A stretch of 64,000 nt of DNA from Rhizorhapis sp036570425 (GTDB taxonomy: Bacteria; Pseudomonadota; Alphaproteobacteria; Sphingomonadales; Sphingomonadaceae), in contig DATCYF010000011.1 of the NCBI GenBank assembly GCA_036570425.1, positions 186,001-250,000 of the forward strand. The letters run 5' to 3'. Of the stretch, positions 38,388 to 47,160 are shown piece after piece. The notes beneath the pieces are model-generated. The model did no database searches and was not told where the DNA came from. It saw nothing but the letters and a program-made list of their open reading frames with translations. Numbering within the stretch: the stretch's first letter is position 1; each line of letters opens with the position of its first letter. Both the position numbers and the translations under genes were made by a program.

Positions 38388-38753
38388 ATGTACATTTTTC
38401 GATTAAGCCTCGTCTTAGGCCTTGCAGGCCTGACCGCCGCCTGTGGCCAGAAGGCCGAGACGCCGGACTCTTCTGAGATGACCGGCAGCACGGATAATAT
38501 GGCGATGGCGCCCGCCGCCGCCACACCGATCCTGGCCAAAGGGCACGGCACCGTCACCGCGATCGACAAGGGAGCGGGCACCATCACGCTGGCGCACGGC
38601 CCGATCCCGGAAGCCAAATGGCCGGCGATGACTATGGCGTTCAAGGCAGCGCCCGCAATAGCGGATACGGCGCAGGTTGGTGAGAAAGTGGATTTCGATC
38701 TGAAGATCACCGGCAGTGCGGGTGAAGTGACGGCCCTTACCAGACAACCCTGA
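38388..38753 (+). CDS. cusF: CusF-like copper-binding lipoprotein
   Basis: This 121-residue protein has a signal sequence with lipobox LTAAC (MYIFRLSLVLGLAGLTAACGQ), a flexible region and a CusF domain (GHGTVTAIDKGAGTITLAHGPIPEAKWPAMTMAFKA). The conserved His, Trp and two Met of CusF (H..., W-P-x-M-x-M) are present. CusF is a metallochaperone handing Cu(I)/Ag(I) to CusB. AGGAGA precedes ATG 38388, 11 bp after cusA. Lipid anchoring differs from the soluble E. coli protein. Confidence 0.92.
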   Translation: MYIFRLSLVLGLAGLTAACGQKAETPDSSEMTGSTDNMAMAPAAATPILAKGHGTVTAIDKGAGTITLAHGPIPEAKWPAMTMAFKAAPAIADTAQVGEKVDFDLKITGSAGEVTALTRQP

Positions 38754-38807
38754 CGACAACGCGCCGTTTCCGCTATGATGGAGTGACCATGAGAAGGGAA
38801 GTGCGCG

Positions 38808-39884
38808 GTGCGGGATCATGGGAAGGTAGGGGCGCCTGCTATAAAGCTGGCGTTGCTGTCGGCGCTCCTTTTTGGCGCCAGCACGCCGTTCGCCAAACTG
38901 GTACTAGGCAACGGCGTCAGCCCCTGGCTGCTGGCGGGGCTGCTCTATCTCGGCTCGGGCCTCGGCCTCGCGCTGGTGCACGGCGGCCTCAGGATGACCG
39001 TCCGTGGCCCGGCGGAGGCCCCGCTCGCCCGCGCCGATCTGCCCTGGTTGGCCCTCGTCATCCTGTGCGGCGGCGCGATTGCGCCGGTCCTGCTGATGGC
39101 GGGCCTCGCGACGACGCCTGCCTCAACGGTTTCGCTGCTGCTTAACCTGGAAGGCCTCGCAACGCTTGCTATCGCCTGGCTGGTCTTCCGCGAAAATGTC
39201 GACAGGCGGCTGTTGGTCGGCGCGGCGGCGATCCTAGGCGGCGCGCTCTTGTTATCCTGGCGCGGTGGCGGTCCGAATGGTGGTGGGGCGGGGATTTTGG
39301 CGATCGCGGGCGCGTGCCTTGCTTGGGGCATCGACAATAATCTCACCCGCAAGCTGAGCAGCGCTGACCCTGTGCAGATCGCTATGATGAAAGGCGTGGC
39401 TGCCGGTACCGTCAATCTCGTGCTGGCGCTGATGCTTGGCGCATCGCTTCCGCCCTCTCCCATCCTTTGCGTCGCGGCGTTGATCGGCTTTCTCGGCTAT
39501 GGCGTCAGCCTGGTGCTGTTCGTGCTCGCCTTGCGGCATCTCGGCACGGCGCGCTCGGGCGCATATTTCTCGATGGCGCCTTTCATGGGCGCGCTGCTGG
39601 CAATCGCGCTGTTCGGGGAGCCGATTACGGTAACTCTCCTTCTTGCCGGTGTACTGATGGCGATCGGGCTCTGGCTGCATCTTACCGAAGCGCACGCCCA
39701 CCAACACGCACACGAGGCGCTGGAGCATTCCCATCGCCACGTTCATGACAACCACCACCAGCATGAACACCCGCCCGGTATCGCGTACGGCGAGCCGCAT
39801 AGCCATTGGCACCGGCATCCGCCGCTGGTGCATAGGCACGCCCATTATCCCGACCTGCACCATCGGCATCGACATCCGCATTGA
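38808..39884 (+). CDS. EamA/DMT transporter with histidine-rich tail
   Basis: This 358-residue inner-membrane transporter starts with GTG. Two EamA repeats supply about ten hydrophobic helices (residues 10-293). The last ~62 residues are an extreme histidine-rich tail (HAHQHAHEALEHSHRHVHDN, continuing to HRHRHPH). Histidine tails of this kind are seen in nickel/cobalt/zinc transporters and would lie on one side of the membrane as a metal-binding arm. The substrate is unknown; a divalent metal or metal complex is suggested by the tail and by the position between Cus and Pbr-like blocks. Confidence 0.82.
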   Translation: MRDHGKVGAPAIKLALLSALLFGASTPFAKLVLGNGVSPWLLAGLLYLGSGLGLALVHGGLRMTVRGPAEAPLARADLPWLALVILCGGAIAPVLLMAGLATTPASTVSLLLNLEGLATLAIAWLVFRENVDRRLLVGAAAILGGALLLSWRGGGPNGGGAGILAIAGACLAWGIDNNLTRKLSSADPVQIAMMKGVAAGTVNLVLALMLGASLPPSPILCVAALIGFLGYGVSLVLFVLALRHLGTARSGAYFSMAPFMGALLAIALFGEPITVTLLLAGVLMAIGLWLHLTEAHAHQHAHEALEHSHRHVHDNHHQHEHPPGIAYGEPHSHWHRHPPLVHRHAHYPDLHHRHRHPH

Positions 39885-39893
39885 CGGGTAGGT

Positions 39894-40043
39894 TCAGGCA
39901 GCAAGGCTGCGCGGCCCCAGCAGGATGATGCCCGCACCCACTAGGCCGACCAGAGCGTCATCGATCGGGTCGTGTGCTTTCGACCGTCCAGAGGCAACCG
40001 AGTGACGCGAAGATATAGACGGCGCAATAACTCGCCCGGCCGG
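39894..40043 (-). pseudogene. YnfA (UPF0060) remnant with a one-base deletion
   Basis: Read leftward, the bases encode GRASYCAVYIFASLGCLWTV-STRPDR and, after a frame shift, DALVGLVGAGIILLGPRSLAA-stop, matching the last ~50 residues of YnfA-family membrane proteins (GRAYAAYGGVYI...RPDRWDLxGAxxxLxGAxIILxGPR). The codon for the conserved Trp (TGG) reads TG, so one G is lost and a premature TGA appears. The N-terminal half is missing. The rest of 39885-40134 holds no gene. Confidence 0.6.
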
Positions 40044-40134
40044 GTATGGGGCCGTCACCCGGCCCTCTCAGGGCAGTGCCTTTGGGTGGTGGGCCAGCCT
40101 CAATCGCGGCTTTACTGCCGGAACAACCGGATTA

Positions 40135-42405
40135 TCAAACCTGCTGGCGGCGCCCGACAAGCCGCATACCATTGAGCACGACGAGGAGAGAGGCCCCGGC
40201 ATCCGCCGCGATCGCACCCCAAAGCGACGCCATGCCAAACAGCGTCAACCCTGCGAAAATGAGCTTTACCGCCAGCGAGAAGCCGATGTTCTGGCGGATC
40301 ACGGAGAGCGTTTTCCTTGAATGGCGAATGAGCCACGGCAGACGAGAGAGATCATCCTGCATCAGCGCGATATCCGCCGTCTCGATCGCCGCGTCGCTGC
40401 CAATCGCGCCCATGGCAATGCCCAGGCCTGCGCGCGCCATTGCCGGTGCGTCATTGACGCCGTCTCCGACCATGGCGACGCGGCCATGTTGCGCGACCAG
40501 CCTTTCAATCGCCTCGACTTTCTGTTCGGGAAGGAGTTCTGCGTAAACCTCATCAATGCCGGTTTCGCGCGCGATGGCGTGCGCGGGCCCGCGCGCGTCG
40601 CCGGTCAGTATGGCGACCTGTGCGATGCCGAGTGCATGTAGTTGGGCAACGATCTGCCGGGCTTCGGGACGCGCCGTGTCACCAAGCGTTATCAACCCGA
40701 CGACGGAATTTGCCTCACCGACGATGATCCCGGTCAGCCCGGCGACAGCGGTGCGATCCAAATGGGCGGCAAGGGCTTCATCGCTCGCGTCTCCAAGCCG
40801 CTCTTGAAGATAGCCGGGAGACGCTGCCCAGATATCGCGACCATCGATCGTACCAACGACGCCCTTGCCGGGCAATGCCGTCACGGATTTGGCGGGGATC
40901 ACTGCCACGCCGCGTTCCGTTGCGGCATCGAGGATCGCACGCGCAATCGGATGCTCGCTTCGCGCTTCGATAGCAGCCGCAACCGTCAGAAGCTCAAGCT
41001 CGCTCCGCCCGCCAAGCGGGATCAATTCGACCACTTTGGGGCGTCCAAGCGTGAGCGTGCCTGTCTTGTCCATGGCGATCGCAGTGAGATGAGCAGGCGT
41101 TTCGAGATAAACGCCGCCTTTGATCAGAACGCCCTGCCGGGCCGCCCCGGTCAGTCCCGCGACGATGCTGACGGGAGTCGAGATCACCAGGGCGCAGGGG
41201 CAGGCAATGACAAGCAGCACCAGCGCCTGATAGAACCACGCCGTCCAACTTTCCCCGAGCAGGAGCGGCGGCACGAGGAAGACCGCCAGCGCCAGCGCCA
41301 TCACCACCGGCGTATAGATTCGCGCAAAGCGCTCAACCCACTGCTCGGTTGGCGCCCGCTTGCTCTGTGCCTCGCCGACCATGCGCACAATGCGCGCGAG
41401 CGTCGTATCCGAGGCAGGCCGGGTCGTGACGATTTCGAGTGCGCCCATGCCATTGATGGTCCCGGCAAAGACCGTTGCGCCTTGTGTGACCGTGACGGGG
41501 ACGCTCTCGCCTGTAATCGGCGCCTGATCGACCGCGCTCGCGCCGGCAATCACTTGGCCGTCGAGCGGAACCTTGCTGCCCGGCGGAACGATCACATGCG
41601 TTCCGACCGCAACATCAGCAACCGGCACGTCCTGCTCGACACCAGCGACATTCCGTATCCGGGCAGTGTCGGGCGCGATGTCCATCAGCGCGGCAACGGC
41701 ACGGCGGGCGCGCCCCAGGCTCCATGCTTCCAGCGCGAGTGCGACGGCGAAGAAGAATGCGACCGTCGCGGCTTCGAACCATTGTCCAATGCCGATCGCG
41801 CCCGCCACCGCGACGATCATCAGCAGATTCATATCCGGGCGCAGCCGCCGCGCCGCAAGGATCGCCTTGGGAGCGACGTATCGAACCGCCGAGAGGATCG
41901 CCAGGGAATAGGCGAGCATGGCGAGCAGTGGCGGATGGGCCTCACGGGCCAGACTTTCGTGCAGCACAGCGGCAAGGCCGCTCGCACTTGCATGGATCGC
42001 GAAACCCGTCGCGACCAGCACGCCGCTCGCGACCGTCAACACCACCTGGATACGGCGCCGACGGTTCTCATCTTGCGCGGCTGCACTGTTCTCGCCCTCT
42101 CTCCAGAGTTCGGCGCGCATTCCGGTGCGCTCGACGGCCTGCAATACACCAGCGTGATCCACGCCACCCGTCGCGCCCGCGACCGACATGCGGCCATTGA
42201 TGAGATCGAACGACAGGTTCTGCGACCCAACGACCGGCCCGACTTCGCGCTTGAGAAGTGTCACCTCGTCAGCGCAGTCCATTCCGTGGATTTTGAAGAT
42301 GACGCTGTCCGGACGCTCGGGAATCACCTGGTTGGCAGGCGTCGGTTCCCCCGAGCAGCTGTTGCAAACTGTCGGGACGGCGCTTGCGGCGGCCTGATCA
42401 ATCAT
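40135..42405 (-). CDS. P1B-type Pb/Cd/Zn ATPase (CPC motif)
   Basis: This 756-residue zinc/cadmium/lead-exporting ATPase of the ZntA/CadA/PbrA group has an N-terminal CNSC (14-17), an HMA-like domain with GMDCADE (41-47) instead of a full CxxC, TGES (298-301), CPC (402-404) and DKTGT (446-450). SEHPIARA and GDGVNDAP follow. The promoter at 42437-42467 ends just upstream, so the earlier in-frame start at 42495 cannot be used and ATG 42405 is chosen. The divergent regulator and the FTR1 permease beyond it make lead the most likely main substrate. Confidence 0.92.
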   Translation of the reverse strand: MIDQAAASAVPTVCNSCSGEPTPANQVIPERPDSVIFKIHGMDCADEVTLLKREVGPVVGSQNLSFDLINGRMSVAGATGGVDHAGVLQAVERTGMRAELWREGENSAAAQDENRRRRIQVVLTVASGVLVATGFAIHASASGLAAVLHESLAREAHPPLLAMLAYSLAILSAVRYVAPKAILAARRLRPDMNLLMIVAVAGAIGIGQWFEAATVAFFFAVALALEAWSLGRARRAVAALMDIAPDTARIRNVAGVEQDVPVADVAVGTHVIVPPGSKVPLDGQVIAGASAVDQAPITGESVPVTVTQGATVFAGTINGMGALEIVTTRPASDTTLARIVRMVGEAQSKRAPTEQWVERFARIYTPVVMALALAVFLVPPLLLGESWTAWFYQALVLLVIACPCALVISTPVSIVAGLTGAARQGVLIKGGVYLETPAHLTAIAMDKTGTLTLGRPKVVELIPLGGRSELELLTVAAAIEARSEHPIARAILDAATERGVAVIPAKSVTALPGKGVVGTIDGRDIWAASPGYLQERLGDASDEALAAHLDRTAVAGLTGIIVGEANSVVGLITLGDTARPEARQIVAQLHALGIAQVAILTGDARGPAHAIARETGIDEVYAELLPEQKVEAIERLVAQHGRVAMVGDGVNDAPAMARAGLGIAMGAIGSDAAIETADIALMQDDLSRLPWLIRHSRKTLSVIRQNIGFSLAVKLIFAGLTLFGMASLWGAIAADAGASLLVVLNGMRLVGRRQQV

Positions 42406-42436
42406 AATGTCACCTCGACTCTTCGACATGACACCT

Positions 42437-42467
42437 TCTATAAAGTCTGAAGTCACTAGAGGGTCAA
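42437..42467 (-). promoter_or_regulatory. MerR-type promoter for the Pb/Cd/Zn ATPase
   Basis: On the minus strand: -35 TTGACC (42462-42467), a 19-bp spacer containing CTCTAG, and -10 TATAGA (42437-42442). The over-long 19-bp spacer is the hallmark of promoters activated by MerR-family proteins. The pbrR-like gene starts divergently at 42473. Confidence 0.8.
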
Positions 42468-42472
42468 CCATT

Positions 42473-42892
42473 ATGTCCGTCGAGCCATTCAGCATCGGAA
42501 AGCTTGCGAAAGCGACCGGAACGAAGGTTGAGACAATCCGCTATTATGAAAGCGTTGGCTTGCTCGCCCCGCCTGCTCGGACGAAGAGCAATTATCGGGC
42601 ATATTCTGCACAACATCTCGCGCGGCTGAGTTTTATCCGGCGGGCACGGGCACTGGGTTTTTCAATCGAGCAGGTTCAGGAACTTCTCAAGCTCGCCGAT
42701 CAGAAAGACATTTCATGTAGCGCCGTGGATGCGATCGCCCGCGAACATCTTGCCGAGATTGACCGAAAACTGCGGGATCTGAATACCCTTAGAGCCGAAT
42801 TGAGCAGCGTGATCGTCCAATGCCGGAACGGCACCATTTCCGATTGCCGCATCATCGAGGCATTGGCGCCAGATCCCGCTGCGCTTCGCTAA
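42473..42892 (+). CDS. pbrR: PbrR/CadR-like MerR-family regulator
   Basis: This 139-residue MerR-family metal regulator has the winged helix FSIGKLAKATGTKVETIRYYESVGL, a dimerisation helix with Cys82 and a metal loop QCRNGTISDCRII with Cys117 and Cys125. The three-cysteine pattern fits divalent-metal sensors (PbrR, CadR, ZntR), not Cu(I) sensors. Two operators flank it: 42437-42467 for the ATPase and 42955-42985 for the permease, both beginning TTGACCCTCTAG. The ATG at 42473 is the first Met before the conserved domain. Lead specificity is inferred from the PbrT-like neighbour. Confidence 0.9.
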   Translation: MSVEPFSIGKLAKATGTKVETIRYYESVGLLAPPARTKSNYRAYSAQHLARLSFIRRARALGFSIEQVQELLKLADQKDISCSAVDAIAREHLAEIDRKLRDLNTLRAELSSVIVQCRNGTISDCRIIEALAPDPAALR

Positions 42893-42954
42893 GCGGGAAC
42901 CGAATTGACAACGACAGGCCAGGGATCACTAATGCAAATAAGTCGCAAATGTGC

Positions 42955-42985
42955 TTGACCCTCTAGCTGCTAGAAGGTCTAAGGA
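42955..42985 (+). promoter_or_regulatory. MerR-type promoter for the PbrT-like permease
   Basis: -35 TTGACC (42955-42960), a 19-bp spacer and -10 TAAGGA (42980-42985). The spacer region holds the dyad ACCCTCTAGC-TGCTAGAAGGT, nearly perfect. It is close to the known pbrA operator of Cupriavidus. The -10 abuts the ATG at 42986, so that ATG cannot be the permease start. Confidence 0.8.
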
Positions 42986-43060
42986 ATGGGGATGCTATCG
43001 CCCCCGAACAGACGCTGCTTTTTGACGACTCGCAAGCGAGCGACTTCCTTTCACCGATTG

Positions 43061-44986
43061 ATGCTCCGTATTCTGGCCGTGCTTGGAGCGGCGTTATGTA
43101 TGTTGGGCACAAGTGCGGTTGGTTATGCCAAAACGGCCGACGTCCAAACCGCATGGCGGCTGTTGGACTATATGGCGGTGGACTATGGCGGTGCGGTCTC
43201 CGGCGGCCAGGTCAAGAGCGCGTCCGAATATGCCGAGATGACCGAGTTCGCTGCCTCGGTCTCCGCACGCCTTGCCACGTTGCCGCCAACGCCTGAACGC
43301 GCCAAACTTATAGAGGGCGCGACACGACTTCAGGCGATCGTTGCCGCCAAAGGCCCACCAAGCCAGGTTGCCGATCTTGCCCATGGTCTCGCCGGCGATT
43401 TGCTCAAAGCCTATCCGGTCCCGCTCGCTCCAGCCAGAGTGCCCGACTTTGCCCGTGGAGCGACCCTTTTCGCCGAGAATTGTGCGAGCTGCCATGGCGC
43501 AGCCGGCGACGGTCACGGCCCTGATGCAGCCAAACTTACGACTCCGCCGATTGCGTTCTCCGACATCGATCGCGCCCGCCAGCGCAGCCCCTTTGCGCTC
43601 TATCAGGTGATAGATCAGGGCATCGACGGCACCGCGATGCAGAGTTTCTCGTCGCTGCCGAGCGACGATCGTTGGGCGCTTGCCTTCTATACCGGGCATT
43701 TCGCCTTTTCGAACGCCGCCGTGAAGGAAGGGGAACGCCTGTGGAAAACCGATCCCGGACTTCGCCAGCGGCTTCCTGATTTGGCAGCGCTGGCCGGCAT
43801 GACTCCAGAGGCTCTCGCCAAGAACATTGGAACCGAAAGGGCCGATTCGGTCATTGCCTATTTGCGCCGCCATCCTGAAGCGGTCGTTCAGCAGGCGCCG
43901 GGCTCGCTCGATGTCGCGCGCACCAAATTGTCACAGAGCCTCGCGGCCTATCGCGCGGGCAATCGCCCTGCGGCGCAGGAGTTGGCGCTGGCGGCATATC
44001 TTGACGGATTTGAGCCCCTCGAACCGATGCTGACCGCGCGCGACGCGACGCTGATGAGACGCATCGAAAGCGGCATGGGTGAACTGCGGGCTGCATTGCA
44101 ACGCGGCCAATCTGCTGACCAAGTAGCGTCGCGCGTCCAAGTGCTCGATGGTCTGTTTGACGATGCGGAAGTGGCCCTGTCACCCGACGCCGCCAGTGAT
44201 GCCTCGACATTTATCGGCGCTTTCACAATCATGCTGCGCGAAGGGCTTGAAGCGTTGCTTATTGTCGTCGCCATGATCGCTTTCCTGCGCAAGGCGGAGC
44301 GAAGCGATGTTCTCCCTTATGTCCATGCGGGCTGGATCGGCGCGCTCGCGGCCGGAGGTATGACCTGGGCGATCGCGACCTATGTAATCGGAATTAGCGG
44401 CGCAAGCCGCGAGCTGACTGAAGGGTTCGGCTCGCTCATCGCGGCCGTTGTTCTACTATCGGTTGGGATCTGGATGCATGGCAAAGCGCAGGCGGATCAA
44501 TGGCAGCGCTACATCCGCGAAAAACTCTCGCGTGCGCTCTCTCGCCAATCTGCCTGGTTCCTGTTCGGACTCGCCTTCATCGTCGTCTATCGGGAGGTGT
44601 TCGAGACTATCTTATTCTATGCTGCGCTGTGGACGCAGGGGAATGGCGGCGTGATGGTGGCTGGAGCTGGATCGGCGGCGCTTATACTCGTGGCGGTCGC
44701 TTGGGCGATGCTTCGCTACAGCCAGACACTGCCGATCGCCAAATTTTTCACATATAGTGCTTGGTTGATGGCTGCCCTGACGGTCGTCTTAGCTGGCAAG
44801 GGGGTATCTGCCCTGCAGGAAGCCGGAATCATCAATATCGCTCCGATGGCCTCCGTCCCGCGGGTCTCCATCTTGGGTATATTTCCGACGCTCCAATCTA
44901 TCGGCGCTCAGATTTTCATGCTGCTCGCCATTGGAGCGGGATTTGCAATGAACCGTCGGCGCGGGATAGCCAGATCCCGTTCGTAG
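43061..44986 (+). CDS. pbrT: PbrT-like FTR1 family permease with cytochrome c domain
   Basis: This protein of about 641 residues has a signal peptide (MLRILAVLGAALCMLGTSAVGYA), a periplasmic domain with a haem-binding CASCH (141-145) and a C-terminal seven-helix FTR1 iron-permease domain carrying REGLE (393-397) and the second motif REVFE (511-515). In Cupriavidus PbrT imports Pb(II) into the cytosol, where PbrA then exports it. Alternatively it may take up iron. The start at 43061 is chosen because upstream ATGs (42986, 42992) lie at or before the transcription start. Co-regulation with the ATPase through twin operators supports a lead role. Confidence 0.85.
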   Translation: MLRILAVLGAALCMLGTSAVGYAKTADVQTAWRLLDYMAVDYGGAVSGGQVKSASEYAEMTEFAASVSARLATLPPTPERAKLIEGATRLQAIVAAKGPPSQVADLAHGLAGDLLKAYPVPLAPARVPDFARGATLFAENCASCHGAAGDGHGPDAAKLTTPPIAFSDIDRARQRSPFALYQVIDQGIDGTAMQSFSSLPSDDRWALAFYTGHFAFSNAAVKEGERLWKTDPGLRQRLPDLAALAGMTPEALAKNIGTERADSVIAYLRRHPEAVVQQAPGSLDVARTKLSQSLAAYRAGNRPAAQELALAAYLDGFEPLEPMLTARDATLMRRIESGMGELRAALQRGQSADQVASRVQVLDGLFDDAEVALSPDAASDASTFIGAFTIMLREGLEALLIVVAMIAFLRKAERSDVLPYVHAGWIGALAAGGMTWAIATYVIGISGASRELTEGFGSLIAAVVLLSVGIWMHGKAQADQWQRYIREKLSRALSRQSAWFLFGLAFIVVYREVFETILFYAALWTQGNGGVMVAGAGSAALILVAVAWAMLRYSQTLPIAKFFTYSAWLMAALTVVLAGKGVSALQEAGIINIAPMASVPRVSILGIFPTLQSIGAQIFMLLAIGAGFAMNRRRGIARSRS

Positions 44987-45454
44987 TGCTTAGCGATTGC
45001 GACTAAAGTCGAGATGGAGCGGTCGTGCTGATGCTGTCCCGCTTGCCGATCGGGCAAGCCGATATGTGTTCGGTCTGGATCACCTCGTGCAATCGCATTC
45101 GGCCATATCGTCGACGTGCCAGCGGCTGCAGGTGCATTCGGCACCGGTACTGCCTGGGTCCAGCTTATAATCGTCGCAAGCATCGTGGCGACGCTCAGGA
45201 TAAACGGCGACTTTCAAATCATCCAACACGTTAAAGGTGAGTTTGGTTACTCAAGAAAGGTGTAAATGCCGAAGGGTGAAGAGCTCTTGCAAAGCAACGG
45301 TACCAAACACGATAGATGAGTTTAGCATATCAGAGTCATGGAATAACATAACATAACCTTTGCAAGGATCGGAACTGCCTGCCAAAGTGACCCTGGTGAA
45401 ATGCAGAATTATCCTCTTCCTTTTCAACTCAAGAGAGGCTAGACGACATAACAG
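44987..45454. other. intergenic region before the czc block
   Basis: This is 468 bp. The first half keeps an open frame (about 45033-45265) ending in a hydrophobic stretch (AWVQLIIVASIVATLRING) but with no start codon after its upstream stop, so it may be a gene fragment. The second half (about 45270-45445) is AT-rich with the microrepeat ACATAACATAACC and probably holds the czc promoter or leader. No dyad or -35/-10 pair is convincing. Confidence 0.4.
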
Positions 45455-45790
45455 ATGAACCGGTGGCTTCACATCATAGTTAGTCTGTTCCTCGCCCTTG
45501 GTGTGGCGACGATGCCAATGGCGCATGCCGCCGAGTTGAGCTTTGGCACCGGTACTGTTGCGTCGGTCGATAGCTTTCCAGGCTTTTCGAAGAAGAGCAA
45601 CGATAAGCAGTCCGATCCTGCCAAAGCCTCAGTCAATTTCCATGGTTGCCACGGCCATCATATCGGGATTCCGGTAGGCGCCTCGCCGACACCCGAACTG
45701 GTGATCGCGGTCAAGGCTGTGCCGGCACGAAACGGCGCAAGCCTTGCTCCACCGGCGCAGTCCAATACATTCCGACCTCCAATCGCCTGA
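45455..45790 (+). CDS. hypothetical secreted protein preceding czcCBA
   Basis: This 111-residue protein has a clear signal peptide (MNRWLHIIVSLFLALGVATMPMAHA). The mature chain has a His-rich spot NFHGCHGHHIGIPVG that could bind a divalent metal. It lies 62 bp before czcC in the same orientation and is probably the first gene of the czc operon, a position often held by small periplasmic proteins (CzcI-like). The sequence is not recognisably CzcI. Confidence 0.65.
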   Translation: MNRWLHIIVSLFLALGVATMPMAHAAELSFGTGTVASVDSFPGFSKKSNDKQSDPAKASVNFHGCHGHHIGIPVGASPTPELVIAVKAVPARNGASLAPPAQSNTFRPPIA

Positions 45791-45852
45791 CAACTGAAGC
45801 TTCGCCTGGCTGAGCCCGGGCGCGCCCTTGGTTTGTCAGGAGTTCTTCGTTC

Positions 45853-47160
45853 ATGCACCCCATGTTTGCGGCCGCCATGGCTGCAGCGCTCGTGGCCATA
45901 TCAGCCACGCCCGCTGCCGCGCAGGTGGACAGCCGGCCCATGGCTGGCCCCCCAGCACCATCTGTTCCACCTTCGGTCCGCACCGGACCCCTTCCCACGG
46001 TCCTGACTCTCGCGCAGGCGCTTGAGGAAGCCCAAGCCCGTTCGCCGGTTCTTGCCGCAGCCCGCGCCGATGTCGAAGCGGCCCGCGGGCGACTGCGCCA
46101 AGCAGGCTTTCGGTTCAATCCAGTGCTCAATGTCGAGGTCGAGAATTTCGCCGGAACCGGACCTTATTCTGGCTTCAACGGCACCGAAACCACCGTCTCG
46201 ATCAACCAGCGACTCGATCTTGCTGGCCGCAGGCGCGCACGAATGACGCTCGCCGAAGCCGAACTGAGGGCGGAAGAATATCGTCTTGCCATCGCGCACG
46301 CCGATCTCGCCCGACAAGTCCGTATCCAGTTCGCGCTCGGCATCGCTGCGCGCGATAATTTGACCCTGGCTCAAGAAAACGAGGCGCGAGCGCGCGAGCT
46401 TTCGCGCATTGCACGCGAACTCGTCGATACCGGAAAGGAGCCGCCGTTGCGTGGCCTCCGAGCCGGGGCGGCGCTGGCTGAAGCAACGGCCGCACTGCGC
46501 AGCGCAGAAGCCGACGAAACGACAGCCCGGCGCTCACTTGCAGCGCTCTTCGGCGTCGATGCTCCCCCCGCAGAACTGGCCGGCAGCGACATGTCGCCGC
46601 CGCCATCACCTGTCGATGCCTCGCAAACGCTGGATGTGAAGCTCGCTGAAATCAATCGCCTCATTGCCCAGGCGCAATTGGGCCAGGCGCGGGCAGAGGG
46701 GCGCCTTGATCCTTCAATTGGCGTGGGCATGCGTCAACTCCGGGAAACGGGCGACCGGGCCATGATCGCCAGCCTTTCCGTCCCGCTGCCGGTGTTCGAC
46801 CGCAACCAGGGGAATGTTGCCGCTGCCAGGTCAGGCATGCAATCGGCTGAGGCCCGACGCAATAGCGTTCTGGCCAATACGCAAGCGGAGATCGCCAATG
46901 CCCGAGCAACGCTCCAGGCCGCAGAAGCACGCGTTGCCGCGCTTGAGGGCAGTGGTATCAACCAGGCGCGAGAGGCACTGCGGCTTGCGCAACTCTCATA
47001 CCGTGCTGGCAAGTCATCGCTGCTCGAGCTTCTCGATGCGCAGCAGGCCTATGCCTCTACGCAAGGCGAGCTCATTGCAGCACGTCGCGCCCGAGCGGAC
47101 GCCCAAGCAACGCTGACGCGCCAAGCTGCGACTGCCAACGAGGCGGATATCACGCCATGA
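45853..47160 (+). CDS. czcC: CzcC outer-membrane efflux channel
   Basis: This 435-residue TolC-family lipid-free outer-membrane protein has a signal peptide (MHPMFAAAMAAALVAISATPAAA), then the CzcC-type first repeat (TLAQALEEAQARSPVLAAARADVEAARGRLRQAGFRFNPVLNVEVENFAG) and second repeat (AEINRLIAQAQLGQARAEGRLDPSIGVGMRQL). It partners CzcB and CzcA for export of Co, Zn and Cd. The stop overlaps the next small frame by ATGA. Confidence 0.9.
   Translation: MHPMFAAAMAAALVAISATPAAAQVDSRPMAGPPAPSVPPSVRTGPLPTVLTLAQALEEAQARSPVLAAARADVEAARGRLRQAGFRFNPVLNVEVENFAGTGPYSGFNGTETTVSINQRLDLAGRRRARMTLAEAELRAEEYRLAIAHADLARQVRIQFALGIAARDNLTLAQENEARARELSRIARELVDTGKEPPLRGLRAGAALAEATAALRSAEADETTARRSLAALFGVDAPPAELAGSDMSPPPSPVDASQTLDVKLAEINRLIAQAQLGQARAEGRLDPSIGVGMRQLRETGDRAMIASLSVPLPVFDRNQGNVAAARSGMQSAEARRNSVLANTQAEIANARATLQAAEARVAALEGSGINQAREALRLAQLSYRAGKSSLLELLDAQQAYASTQGELIAARRARADAQATLTRQAATANEADITP

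Noticed and set aside
40642..42450. 602-codon plus-strand frame opposite the Pb/Cd/Zn ATPase
   Set aside because: Arg/Asp/His-rich shadow; the minus strand carries all P-type ATPase motifs.
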